The translations under genes were made by a program, and so were the position numbers. From positions 62,001 through 126,000 of the forward strand of contig BPJP01000013.1 of NCBI GenBank assembly GCA_026004675.1: DNA of 64,000 nucleotides, written 5' to 3'. Under the pieces are notes generated by a model. The model saw only the letters and a list, made by a program, of their open reading frames with translations, did no database searches and was not told where the DNA came from. The DNA is from Gemmatales bacterium (GTDB lineage Bacteria > Planctomycetota > Planctomycetia > Gemmatales > Gemmataceae). Positions 10,151-18,774 of this stretch are shown here, one piece after another (positions within the stretch are counted from its first letter, which is position 1; each line of letters starts with the position of its first letter).

Positions 10151-12691
10151 ATGTCTTGGAAACACACTACCAAGCCGGTCCTGTTGGCCTTGGCGGCCCT
10201 CGTCTTCGCAGGACAGGCGAACGCTGATCTGTACGACACGGGCAAAAAGCCGACACAAGAAGTCAAGTTGCCAGCGCCGGCCGAGATTCAAGAATTGTCG
10301 GTCAGCCCCAAGGAAATCAGCCTGATCGGGCGAGATGACGCCAAGCAGCTGATCCTGACTGCCAAACTGACCAGTGGCCGGCTGCAGGATTTGACCACGA
10401 ATGCCAAATATGAGCCAGCGAATGATAAGATCGTTCGGGTGACCAGCACTGGACGTGTGATCCCGCTTGCCAACGGCAGCACTACGGTGACGGCCGAATT
10501 CGGCGGCAAAAAAGTGTCGATCAACGTCAAGGTCGAAAAAGCGGACGTCGATCTGCCGATCAATTTTGGCAACCAGATTGTGCCGATCTTCACCAAGCTC
10601 GGTTGCAATTCCGGCGGTTGCCATGGCAAGGCGAGCGGCCAAAACGGGTTCAAGCTTTCGTTGCTTGGATTCGAGCCGGATTTCGATTACGCAGCTCTGG
10701 TCAAAGAAGGGCGTGGCCGTCGTCTGTTCCCTGCTTCTCCAGAAAACAGCCTGTTGCTTCTCAAAGCGGTGGGTGCCGTCGCTCACGCTGGTGGAAAACG
10801 AATGGAAGTCGGATCAGACGAATATCGGCTTATTCGGCGTTGGATCGCGTCTGGTATGCCGTTTGGCAGCCCCGATGATCCGGTGGTAGAAAAAATCAGC
10901 ATTTATCCCCAGCACCGGATCATGACATTCAACAATAAACAGCAGTTTGCGGTCTATGCGCACTACACGGATGGCACAGTCGAAGACATCACCCGCCGTG
11001 CCCAGTACGAAAGCAACGATACGGAGGTTGCTGTCGTCGACGAAGAAGGCCTGGTGCACACGCTGAACATGAGTGGTGAAGCCGCCATCATGGCACGCTA
11101 CCAGGGTCATGTCACGGTTTTCCGTGCCACCGTTCCCACAGGGCTGAAGGTGCCAAATTATGAATTTCCTTACCAGACGCTCGTTGACAGGCATACCCAC
11201 AACAAATGGCAGCAGCTGGGATTGATGCCTTCTCCTCTTTGCAGCGATGAAGAATTTATTCGCCGAGTGTATCTGGACATCACGGGAACCCTGCCGACGC
11301 CCGACGAAGTGCATCAATTCGTTGCTGATAAAGATCCGCATAAACGGGATAAGCTGGTTGACGAGTTGCTTGAAACCCGAGAATACAGTTACTACTTCGC
11401 GAAAAAATGGGCGGATATTCTGCATGTTCGTCGCCCGCAGAATGAGGCGAACGCCGCAAGTGGCACGTTCGCTTTCCACTCGTGGATTCGCAATGCCATT
11501 GCCAGCGACATGCCATATGACGAATTCGTTCGGGGCATCTTGACAGCCACGGGCGACGAGACTCGGCACGCGCCAGTGGTTTGGTACAAGACGATCACAC
11601 GCCCGGAACAGTTCGTCGACGACATGGCCCAGGTATTCCTCGGGCAGAGATTGGCTTGCGCTCAATGCCACCACCATCCCTATGAAAAATGGAGCCAGGA
11701 TGATTACTGGGGACTGGCCGCGTTTTATGGACGTGTCGGGCGCAAGACGATTCCGCGTCCTGGCAGCGTCCAGAATAATCGGGTACAACAGGATCTAACC
11801 ATCTACACGATGGCGAGTGGCAGTGTCCGCAACAAGAAGAACAACGAAGTCGCCCCGTTGAAACCCCTTGACGATGACCCCATCGAGGTGCCAAGCGGTG
11901 AAGACCCGAGGCAAAGACTGGTTGACTGGATGGCCAATCCAAACAATCCGTTCTTTGCACGTGCGGTTGTCAATCGCTACTGGGCTCACTTCTTCGGTCG
12001 TGGAATTGTCGATCCCCTGGATGACATGCGCGTGACCAATCCGCCATCGAATCCGGAACTGTTAGATGCCTTGGCCGAGGACCTGATTAAGAACAAGTTC
12101 AGCCTCAAACATCTGATCCGGACGATTTGCAAGAGCCGGACCTACCAGTTAAGTTCGACGCCTAACGAGTTTAACAAACACGACAAACAGGCATACGCTC
12201 GGTATTATCCGAAGCGAATGACAGCTGAAGTGCTCTTTGATGCCGTTTGCCAGGTCACCAACAGTTTCACAACCTTCAACGGCTTGCCGCAGGATCGCTA
12301 CGCTCCCAACCGCGCGATCATGTTGCCGGATTCGTCCTACCAGTCCTACTTCTTGGACGTATTCGGTCGACCACAGGGCATCAGTGCGTGCGAATGCGAA
12401 CGAGTAAGCGAAGCGAACCTGGCCCAGGCACTGCATCTTTTGAATTCGGATGAAGTGCAGAACAAGATCGCCCGTGCGGGTGGCCGGGCCGACCTGCTTG
12501 CCAAAGACAAGCGACCTGATGCCGAAAAGGTCGAAGAACTGTTCTATTGGGCCTTTGCTCACAAACCGACCAAAGAACAACTCGACAAAGCCTTGGCCCA
12601 CATCGAAAAACATGCGTCCAACAAGAAGTTGGCGTACGAAAACATTATTTGGGCTCTGTTGAACACCAAGGAGTTCATCTTCAACAAGTAA
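10151..12691 (+). CDS. Planctomycete DUF1549/DUF1553 protein with Ig-like and cytochrome-like motifs
   Basis: The 846-residue exported protein has a signal peptide ending QANA. A bacterial Ig-like (Big_2) domain follows at about 45-135, then a CNSGGCH motif at 152-158 resembling the planctomycete cytochrome C signature. The DUF1549 domain lies at about 340-550 with a second Cys/His motif, CAQCHHHP, near 502, and DUF1553 follows at about 590-830. Members of this family are abundant in planctomycetes, usually beside DUF1501 genes; their biochemical role is not established. The paired CxxxxCH and CxxCH motifs suggest covalent heme and electron transfer, which is inference. A strong terminator follows. 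Confidence 0.88.
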   Translation: MSWKHTTKPVLLALAALVFAGQANADLYDTGKKPTQEVKLPAPAEIQELSVSPKEISLIGRDDAKQLILTAKLTSGRLQDLTTNAKYEPANDKIVRVTSTGRVIPLANGSTTVTAEFGGKKVSINVKVEKADVDLPINFGNQIVPIFTKLGCNSGGCHGKASGQNGFKLSLLGFEPDFDYAALVKEGRGRRLFPASPENSLLLLKAVGAVAHAGGKRMEVGSDEYRLIRRWIASGMPFGSPDDPVVEKISIYPQHRIMTFNNKQQFAVYAHYTDGTVEDITRRAQYESNDTEVAVVDEEGLVHTLNMSGEAAIMARYQGHVTVFRATVPTGLKVPNYEFPYQTLVDRHTHNKWQQLGLMPSPLCSDEEFIRRVYLDITGTLPTPDEVHQFVADKDPHKRDKLVDELLETREYSYYFAKKWADILHVRRPQNEANAASGTFAFHSWIRNAIASDMPYDEFVRGILTATGDETRHAPVVWYKTITRPEQFVDDMAQVFLGQRLACAQCHHHPYEKWSQDDYWGLAAFYGRVGRKTIPRPGSVQNNRVQQDLTIYTMASGSVRNKKNNEVAPLKPLDDDPIEVPSGEDPRQRLVDWMANPNNPFFARAVVNRYWAHFFGRGIVDPLDDMRVTNPPSNPELLDALAEDLIKNKFSLKHLIRTICKSRTYQLSSTPNEFNKHDKQAYARYYPKRMTAEVLFDAVCQVTNSFTTFNGLPQDRYAPNRAIMLPDSSYQSYFLDVFGRPQGISACECERVSEANLAQALHLLNSDEVQNKIARAGGRADLLAKDKRPDAEKVEELFYWAFAHKPTKEQLDKALAHIEKHASNKKLAYENIIWALLNTKEFIFNK

Positions 12692-12714
12692 GCCCGCCTG
12701 GTTGAATGTCGCCG

Positions 12715-12762
12715 AACCAGAAACTAGAATCGAGCCGAGGTCTCGCGTTCTAGTTTCTGGTT
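12715..12762 (+). terminator. Strong intrinsic terminator
   Basis: AACCAGAAACTAGAA at 12715-12729 is perfectly complementary to TTCTAGTTTCTGGTT at 12748-12762, a 15-bp stem with an 18-base loop. A run of T residues reaches 12767. It starts 23 bases after the DUF1549/1553 stop and separates that gene from the DUF1080 gene. Confidence 0.88.
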
Positions 12763-12804
12763 TTTTTGTTTCCGCTTCTCTCAATTACCTTTGAGGTCTC
12801 TTCC

Positions 12805-13461
12805 ATGAAAAACCGCATCCTGAAAACAGGTGTCGTCGTCCTCCTTTGTGCTGTCGCCCAATCCTATGCAGATGACGACAAGGGGTTCGAGCTCTTGTTT
12901 AACGGCAAGAATTTCGAAGGTTGGCAAGATCGAAATGGCAAAGCACCCGGCAAAGGCTGGGTGGTGAAAGATGGTGCCATGGTACGTGCCGAACGTGCCG
13001 GCGACATTTGGACGAAAGAACGCTTTGCCAATTTCATTCTTGATCTCGAATTCAAGACCACCGGCAACAGCGGTGTTTTCATTCGCACTGACAACCCTAA
13101 AGACAACGTCCAGACTGGCATCGAAATCCAAATCGACAATCCCCCGTCTGGAAAACCCGGCAAGCACAGCGTCGGCGCCATTTATGATCTCGTCGCCCCA
13201 ACCAAAAACGTCGCCAAACGAAACGACTGGAATCGCCTGGTCATCACCTGCATCGATAACCGGATCAAAGTTGCCATGAACGGCACGGAAATCGTGGACA
13301 TGGATTTGGATAAATGGACAACACCGCGAATGAACCCCGACGGCAGCAAAAACAAATTCAGGACGGCTCTCAAGGATTTCAAAAGGGAAGGGCACATCGG
13401 CTTTCAGGATCACGGCGCGGTGGTGATGTACCGAAACATCAAGATCAAACGCCTGAAATAG
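12805..13461 (+). CDS. Exported DUF1080 (3-keto-disaccharide hydrolase-like) protein
   Basis: The ATG at 12805 gives a 218-residue protein with a signal peptide (about 1-23, ending SYA). A single DUF1080 concanavalin-like domain follows, recognisable by GFELLFNGKNFEGW at the start, FILDLEFKT, NSGVFIR, and GHIGFQDHG near the end. Members are beta-sandwich proteins linked to 3-keto-glycoside hydrolysis or carbohydrate binding; the activity here is inferred. It lies between a terminator and the formylmethanofuran dehydrogenase operon, with no obvious functional link to the latter. Confidence 0.88.
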   Translation: MKNRILKTGVVVLLCAVAQSYADDDKGFELLFNGKNFEGWQDRNGKAPGKGWVVKDGAMVRAERAGDIWTKERFANFILDLEFKTTGNSGVFIRTDNPKDNVQTGIEIQIDNPPSGKPGKHSVGAIYDLVAPTKNVAKRNDWNRLVITCIDNRIKVAMNGTEIVDMDLDKWTTPRMNPDGSKNKFRTALKDFKREGHIGFQDHGAVVMYRNIKIKRLK

Positions 13462-13551
13462 TGCAGGCTGGGGCACAATGGATTGCCTTTGCTCACCTCG
13501 GCCGTCATTCTAAAATGTGCCAGGTGCATTGGTACGCAGGTCGAGGTGACA

Positions 13552-13905
13552 ATGGCAACCAAACGCTTTTTGATGAATGCAGGTCGAACCAGCAAACAAG
13601 GACAGCAAATCAATATAGGGAAGGAAAGCGACGAATACCGAGCGATCGTCCAAACCGTGACGATGAACCCCGATGATATGCGGGAATTAGGAATCGCGGA
13701 GGGGCAGAGTGTCCGAGCGCGATCGGCATTTGGCGAAGCGATCTTCCAGTGCAAACAAGGCAACGTGCCGCAGGGGATGCTGTTCGTGCCGTATGGGCCG
13801 CCCACGTGCCGATTGATGGGCGGCGGAACAGATGGCACGGGAATGCCTCTTTCAAAGGGATGGGAAGTGGAAATCGAGCCTTTACCACCGCAGGACCGGC
13901 AGTGA
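13552..13905 (+). CDS. fwdD: Formylmethanofuran dehydrogenase subunit D-like (molybdopterin dinucleotide-binding)
   Basis: The ATG at 13552 follows GAGGTG and gives 117 residues; an in-frame earlier start at 13483 looks less likely. The sequence has the compact double-psi barrel of the molybdopterin-dinucleotide-binding fold as seen in FwdD/FmdD: MNAGRTSKQG near the N-terminus, DDMRELGIAEGQSVRAR, and the late FVPYGPP and GTGMPLSKGWEVEIEP. In archaeal enzymes this subunit completes the Mo/W-pterin site with FwdB. Methylotroph Fhc complexes are described as lacking a functional pterin site, so its presence next to a selenocysteine FwdB is informative. Confidence 0.82.
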   Translation: MATKRFLMNAGRTSKQGQQINIGKESDEYRAIVQTVTMNPDDMRELGIAEGQSVRARSAFGEAIFQCKQGNVPQGMLFVPYGPPTCRLMGGGTDGTGMPLSKGWEVEIEPLPPQDRQ

Positions 13906-13909
13906 GAGG

Positions 13910-14062
13910 ATGACCATGTCGACACAAAGCGCATTCGAAAAAGCAAACGCCGAGGGTGAAGCCACCCCGCCGGCGCGCCCGGCAGCGTGGGAAGAAATCG
14001 AGCCTGGCCGGTTTCAACCGCGGCGAATCCGTGGAAGTCATCATGGCCGGGCGTTGGGCTGA
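13910..14062 (+). CDS. Small conserved-looking ORF between fwdD and fwdB
   Basis: The ATG at 13910 is four bases after the fwdD stop, with GAGAGG overlapping that stop as a ribosome site. It encodes 50 residues, a polar start followed by WEEIEPGRFQPRRIRGS and a Gly-rich end, with no membrane segment or signal peptide. Tight coupling to fwdD and in-line position in the operon argue that it is translated. I do not recognise a family; it might be a small accessory subunit or a leader. A second in-frame ATG lies at 13916. Confidence 0.55.
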   Translation: MTMSTQSAFEKANAEGEATPPARPAAWEEIEPGRFQPRRIRGSHHGRALG

Positions 14063-14132
14063 ACGTTCATTTTGCCGTCCAGTTCGGGCGAAACTTTATC
14101 CACCCAAAGCGAGCAGCAAGCAGGAGAGAAGC

Positions 14133-15464
14133 ATGGAACTTAACGTCGTGAAGAACGCGACGTGCACCTTTTGCGGCTGCGTGTGCGACGATATCGAGTT
14201 GCACGCCAACCACGAGCGCATCGTCAAGACGAAACGGGCCTGCATTCTGGGAGAGGCCTGGTTCAAACATCATACTGCTGAGCGTCTTTATCCCGATGCG
14301 TTGATCGATGGCAAGCCGGCGAGCGTCGACGAAGCGATTGAAAAGGCAGCCGAGTTTCTTTATCGCGCGGACATGCCGCTGGTCTATGGTTTGAGCAACG
14401 TGACCTGCGAAACGCAACGCGAGGCAGTGCACCTTGCGGAAATCATTGGCGGCGTCATCGACAGCCATACGTCGTTGTGACACGGGCCAACGGAAATTGC
14501 CGCCCAGTTGGGCGGAAAGGTGTCGTGTACGCTCGGCGAAGTCAAGAACCGGGCAGATTTGATCATTTATTGGGGGGGCAACCCGGCGGAGTGTCATCCC
14601 AGGCATTTCACCAAATACAGCCTCATGCCAAAGGGCAAGTTTGTCCCCAACGGGCGAAAAGACCGAACGATGGTACTCGTCGATATCCGGGAAACGCCAA
14701 GTGTCAAGGCCGCCGACCTGTTTTTGCAGGTTCGCCCGGGCAAGGATTTTGAAGTCGTCACCGCTCTTCGCGCCTTGATCAAAAACCAGCGCGTCGACAA
14801 AGACCGCCTCGTGGAAACCGGACTTACTTTCGAACAGCTGCAAGATTTCGCCGGCATTTTGAAAAAGGCTCGCTTCGGCGTACTGTTTTTCGGCATGGGG
14901 CTGTCGATGACACGCGGCAAACATATGAATTCTGCCTCGGTATTGACACTCGTTGCCGAACTCAACGCTTTCACGAAGTTCGTGGCCATGCCGATGCGCG
15001 GGCACGGCAACGTTACCGGTTCCGATATGGTTATTCGTTGGACAACCGGCTATCCATTCGGCGTCAATCTTTGCCGGGGATATCCGAGGTTCAATCCGGG
15101 CGAGTTCTCTACGGTTGACCTGTTGTTGCGCGGCGACAATGATGCCGCTCTGATTTTGGGCGCCGATCCGGGTGCGACCATGCCGCAGCCGGCTATCGAC
15201 CATCTCGCTCGGATTCCGACGATCGTTCTCGACCCGAAGGTGACGCACACCAGCCAACTCGCTCGCGTTCACATTACGACAGCAGCGACAGGTATTAGTG
15301 CGCCGGGAACGGCCTACCGCATGGATGAGGTCCCATTGCCGCTGCGCCCGCCCCTCAAGTCGCCCTATCCGACTGACGAGGAAATCGTCCGGCGCATTCG
15401 CCAGGCCGTGCAAGGCAAACCGCCCTGGCTGCCGAATTCGAATGGGAAGCGCAGGCTGGTCTGA
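14133..15464 (+). CDS. fwdB: Formylmethanofuran dehydrogenase subunit B, selenocysteine-containing (UGA read through at 14478)
   Basis: Read through one in-frame TGA, this frame encodes 443 residues, the usual size of FwdB. The start is set by AGGAG at 14122-14126. The N-terminus has a [4Fe-4S] motif, CTFCGCVCDD (Cys11, 14, 18) with Cys37 in RACILG. The TGA is codon 116, in the context SHTSL-U-HGPTEIAAQ. This equals the U/C-HGP active-site motif of formate dehydrogenase H and the Mo/W-ligand Cys/Sec (about 118) of archaeal FwdB. Homology resumes at once: CTLGEVKNRADLIIYWG, NPAECHP. A SECIS-like hairpin follows the UGA. The enzyme would interconvert CO2 and formyl-methanofuran with FwdA, C and D. 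Without a Sec pathway the product would be a 115-residue fragment. Confidence 0.85.
14478..14525 (+). promoter_or_regulatory. Putative bacterial SECIS element of fwdB
   Basis: It starts at the UGA (14478-14480). CCGCCC 14500-14505 pairs perfectly with GGGCGG 14510-14515 around a four-base loop AGUU, which contains the adjacent G and U expected in a SelB-binding apical loop. An outer stem pairs UGACAC 14478-14483 with GUGUCG 14520-14525 (one G-U). The apical loop begins 25 bases after the UGA, within the range of E. coli fdhF-type elements. The bases just after the UGA, CACGG, also match fdhF because both encode His-Gly. Confidence 0.72.
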
Positions 15465-15503
15465 TTGATTTTTTGACGATACAATCAATGGGCAGGATTT
15501 CTC

Positions 15504-15950
15504 GTGCAGATGGCAAGCGAACTCGACCTGCTCTTTCTTGGTGAGATGCAAATGCAGACGCAGTCGATTGAAGAGCAATTTGATGCGGCAATGCTCGAAA
15601 TCTACCGCCGCGCAAAGTCGGAAGCGAATTATAACGCAACTCGGTTTTTTCAGATGCTCGCCGAGCACCGCGGTCTTGAAACCGCTCGCCGTGTTCTGCA
15701 TGCCGAGGGGGTTTCAGAGGGATATACGGCAATGTGGGAATGCGGCCGACTGGACCTGACAGCGGAAGCGCTCATTTACGATCATCCGGAATTCCATTCC
15801 TTCTTCACCGAGGAAGAATTAGAGATTGCTCGGAGCAGACTCGCTGCCTACAAATACCAACCGATAGTCGAAGACGAGCTTGAACAGTCGGCAGTTCTCC
15901 GGTACTCGCAGAAGCAGGCTTCCAAGGTCGCCAAAGACAACCCCTACTAG
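15504..15950 (+). CDS. Hypothetical protein, possible antitoxin-like partner of the PemK gene
   Basis: A GTG at 15504 gives 148 residues; ATG at 15510 or 15546 are alternatives. The product is helical, acidic and soluble, with the stretch FQMLAEHRGLETARRVLHA, VSEGYTAMWECGRLDLTAEALI and a Lys-rich tail. I do not recognise a named family, though segments of this kind occur in proteins of unknown function in many bacteria. It sits two bases before the PemK-like gene, a spacing usual for toxin-antitoxin pairs, but it lacks a visible DNA-binding motif. Both genes interrupt the fwd operon between fwdB and fwdA. Confidence 0.6.
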   Translation: MQMASELDLLFLGEMQMQTQSIEEQFDAAMLEIYRRAKSEANYNATRFFQMLAEHRGLETARRVLHAEGVSEGYTAMWECGRLDLTAEALIYDHPEFHSFFTEEELEIARSRLAAYKYQPIVEDELEQSAVLRYSQKQASKVAKDNPY

Positions 15951-15952
15951 CC

Positions 15953-16291
15953 ATGAATCCAGGTGAGGTTTATATGGCTGACCTTGGCGAGGCGAATCGT
16001 CGTCCCATCATTATCGTATCTCGAGAGGCACTCAATCGCGGTGACCGTGCCGTCTCGGTCTTGTGCACATCGCAGAGGTTGGCTGTCCGTTCGACGCTAG
16101 CACTCCGTGTCCGGTTTCGTGCTGGAGAATTCGGCTTTACGAAGGACTGTGTGGCGCAATGCGAGAATATTTTCATTGTTGGCAAGGATGTCCTCGATGC
16201 AAAACCGATCGGCACTCTTGATGACTCGGCTTTGCGCAGCGTCATCAAGGCGATCGGAAATGTCATCGATGCCGATTGCGAACCCAATTGA
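15953..16291 (+). CDS. PemK/MazF-like protein
   Basis: The 112-residue protein starts MNPGEVYMADLGEANRRPII and continues IVSREALNRGD, VSVLCTS and FTKDCVAQCENIFIV. This is the beta-rich PemK/MazF pattern, with the Gly-Glu/Arg-Pro start and a late Ser/Asp-rich helix. Family members are sequence-specific mRNA endoribonucleases, usually held in check by an upstream antitoxin. Here the upstream neighbour (stop TAG, two-base gap) would be the partner. Its location inside the formylmethanofuran dehydrogenase operon is unusual and may couple its expression to C1 metabolism; catalysis is not proven. Confidence 0.75.
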   Translation: MNPGEVYMADLGEANRRPIIIVSREALNRGDRAVSVLCTSQRLAVRSTLALRVRFRAGEFGFTKDCVAQCENIFIVGKDVLDAKPIGTLDDSALRSVIKAIGNVIDADCEPN

Positions 16292-16316
16292 AAAGCAGAG
16301 AAGGAAGTCCTTAGCC

Positions 16317-17948
16317 ATGCTTCGCATCGCGGGCGGAAAAGTTTACGATCCAGCTAATGGCATCGATGGTGTCGTCAAGGATATTTGCATTGCCGATGGC
16401 AAGATTGTTGCGAATGTCGACGGCGGCAAGACGATCGACGCCACCGGCATGATCGTATTTCCCGGCGGGGTGGACGTGCATACGCACGTTGCGGGTGCCG
16501 CACTGAATTTCGCCCGCGCCATGACGCCGGAAAACCAGCGGGCCGCCTCGGCTTTCATGCACTCCGTCGAACGCCGCGCCGGCATCGGCGGGCCGACTCC
16601 AACCACGTTCGCCACCGGCTACCTCTATGCCGGCATGGGCTTCACAACCGTCAACGAAGCCGCCGTTCCGGTCATCTCCGCCAAGCATACCCATGAAGAA
16701 CTTCGCGATACACCCATCGTCGACAAGACTTCCTGCCTTTTGATGGCAAACAATGAGATTCTCCTGGACTTGCTGGAAACGGGCGAAACGGAACGGGCCA
16801 AACAAGTGGTCGCCTGGCTGATCTGGGCCGCCAAAGCGTACGGCATCAAAGCCGTCAACCCGGGAGGCGTCGCCGCTTGGAAGTGGGGCAAAGACGCCAA
16901 AAACCTCCACGAACCAGTCGAAGGTTACAGCAAAGTGACCCCGGCGACGATCATCGCCAACCTGGCAAGAATCGCCGACGAGTTGCAGTTGCCTCATCCT
17001 GTCCACCTCCATTGCAACAACCTCGGCGCTCCCGGCAACGTCGCCACGACGATCGAAACGATGAATGTGCTTAATGGTCATCGCGGCCATCTGGCCCATT
17101 TGCAGTTCCACGCCTACGGCGGTGACGACTGGCATACCATGCGTTCAGAAGCTGCCCGACTCGCCGAACATTTCAACCGCCAGAAAAACCTTACAACCGA
17201 CGCGGGTGCGGTTTTGTTCGGCAACGCGGTTACCATCACCGCGGACGGCCCGTGGCAGCATTTGCTTTACCAATTAACGGGTCAAAAATGGGGCAATCTC
17301 GACGTCGAAAATGAAACAGGCTGCGGTATCGTCCCTTACACATACAAAGGAAACAACCTGGTCAATGCCGTCCAATGGGCGGTCGGTTTGGAACTGCTTC
17401 TGCTTATCGACGACCCTTGGCGCGTCCACCTGACGACCGACCATCCCAACGGTGCCTGTTTCTGGCGTTATCCGGAAATCATCCACTTGTTGATGAATGC
17501 GGATTTTCGTCGGGACTGCATCAAGAAGCTGCCCGCCAAAGCCCAGAAACGCATCGTGCTTCAAGACATCGATCGCGAATATACGCTTTACGAAATTGCC
17601 ATCATTACCTCGGCAGGTCCGGCGCGGGCACTGGGACTTGCCAACAAGGGGCATCTGGGCGTCGGGGCCGATGCCGACGTGGCGATTTACCAGGAAAAAC
17701 CGGACGGCGAACTTCTGTTTCGCTACCCCCGTTATGTCATCAAGGGGGGAGAAATCGTTGTGGAGGAAGGGGACGTCCGCAGTGTGGTGGACGGCCGAGA
17801 GTTTGTCATTCGTCCGCGGTTCGATATCGCGATTGAAGATTACCTTCGGCCGTTTTTCCAGCAATATTACACGATGTCATTCGAAAATTATCCGGTTGAA
17901 TTGGACCGCCTGGAACACGCCGAAGTCCTTGAATGTGAGCAGGCATGA
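16317..17948 (+). CDS. fwdA: Formylmethanofuran dehydrogenase subunit A (amidohydrolase)
   Basis: The ATG at 16317 follows GAGAAGGAAG and gives 543 residues, the family's usual length. It is an amidohydrolase-fold subunit with metal ligands HTH at 55-57 (GVDVHTHVAG), the lysine-bearing loop VNPGGVAAWKWG, the metal motif HLHCNNLG and a late Asp region (TSAGPARALGLANKGHLGVGADADV). In archaeal Fwd this subunit hydrolyses or condenses formate and methanofuran at a dinuclear zinc centre, exchanging formate through a tunnel with FwdB. It overlaps fwdC by four bases (ATGA). Nothing appears broken. Confidence 0.93.
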   Translation: MLRIAGGKVYDPANGIDGVVKDICIADGKIVANVDGGKTIDATGMIVFPGGVDVHTHVAGAALNFARAMTPENQRAASAFMHSVERRAGIGGPTPTTFATGYLYAGMGFTTVNEAAVPVISAKHTHEELRDTPIVDKTSCLLMANNEILLDLLETGETERAKQVVAWLIWAAKAYGIKAVNPGGVAAWKWGKDAKNLHEPVEGYSKVTPATIIANLARIADELQLPHPVHLHCNNLGAPGNVATTIETMNVLNGHRGHLAHLQFHAYGGDDWHTMRSEAARLAEHFNRQKNLTTDAGAVLFGNAVTITADGPWQHLLYQLTGQKWGNLDVENETGCGIVPYTYKGNNLVNAVQWAVGLELLLLIDDPWRVHLTTDHPNGACFWRYPEIIHLLMNADFRRDCIKKLPAKAQKRIVLQDIDREYTLYEIAIITSAGPARALGLANKGHLGVGADADVAIYQEKPDGELLFRYPRYVIKGGEIVVEEGDVRSVVDGREFVIRPRFDIAIEDYLRPFFQQYYTMSFENYPVELDRLEHAEVLECEQA

Positions 17949-18760
17949 TTCGTTTCACGTTAAAGAGACAGCCGACAGTCCCGCTCGAAGCCGAGTGTTT
18001 GTCTCCCGACGTAGTGTGCGCGCTGTCGCATGGCGAGATTCGTTCGCTGCCTGTTTATCATGGGAAGCGGCGATTGCGACTCGACGAATTCTTCGACGTT
18101 GACGGTGAAGCGAGTGCCGACCTGGAGATTCACGGCGATCTTTCACGGGTAAAATGGATCGGCCGAGAAATGACGCAAGGCAAAATCCGCATCGTCGGCG
18201 ATGCCGGTATGCATCTCGGCGCCTACATGAAAGGGGGCGAAATCGAAGTGACCGGCAACGCATCGGATTGGATCGGCGGCGAGATGAAGGGCGGTTTGAT
18301 TCGTATTGGCGGCAACGCAGGCGGGCAAATTGGCGCTGCTTACCGCGGCAGCCGAGCCGGCATGAACGGCGGCACCATCCTCGTTCGCGGATCAGCAGGG
18401 GTCGAAATCGGCATGCGCATGAAGCGAGGCATCATTGCCGTCCAGGGGCCAGTCCGCGATTTCGCCGGACTGCAAATGCTTGGCGGCACCATCGTCTTGC
18501 TCGGAGGAGCCGAAATCCGCACCGGCGCCTGGATGAAACGGGGCACGATCATCTCGTTGGCTTCCATTCCGTTGATGCCGACCTTCTGCTTCGCCTGCGC
18601 CTATGTTCCTACGTTTCTCCGCGTTTATGCCAGGTTTCTTGCTTCCTTCGGACTGTCGCTGCCGATCGACGACAGCCAAGGCGTCTATCATCGGTACAGC
18701 GGCGATACCGCGGTACCGGGGAAAGGGGAAATTCTCGTTTGGCATCCCAGTGCCGGTTGA
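17945..18760 (+). CDS. fwdC: Formylmethanofuran dehydrogenase subunit C
   Basis: The 271-residue protein consists largely of a right-handed beta-helix with repeated G-x-x-G-x-x-x-x-G units (MKGGEIEVTGNASDWIGGEM, MKGGLIRIGGNAGGQIG, MNGGTILVRGSAGVEIG, MKRGIIAV). This pattern is shared by FwdC and the C-terminal domain of glutamate synthase. It is a structural subunit that clasps FwdA and the transferase. The start overlaps the fwdA stop. It is the last fwd gene here and faces folE tail to tail; the formyltransferase (ftr/fhcD) is not in the window. Confidence 0.92.
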   Translation: MIRFTLKRQPTVPLEAECLSPDVVCALSHGEIRSLPVYHGKRRLRLDEFFDVDGEASADLEIHGDLSRVKWIGREMTQGKIRIVGDAGMHLGAYMKGGEIEVTGNASDWIGGEMKGGLIRIGGNAGGQIGAAYRGSRAGMNGGTILVRGSAGVEIGMRMKRGIIAVQGPVRDFAGLQMLGGTIVLLGGAEIRTGAWMKRGTIISLASIPLMPTFCFACAYVPTFLRVYARFLASFGLSLPIDDSQGVYHRYSGDTAVPGKGEILVWHPSAG

Positions 18761-18774
18761 TTCTGACAGTTCCC

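Noticed and set aside
14478..14480. fwdB as a nonsense-disrupted pseudogene or two genes
   Set aside because: The stop is TGA, falls exactly on the metal-ligand Cys/Sec position, has the U-HGP context and a SECIS-like hairpin, and homology is continuous in frame on both sides.
14067..15701. A 544-codon open frame antisense to fwdB
   Set aside because: It has no recognisable domain and mirrors the codon pattern of the high-GC fwdB gene; a shadow frame.
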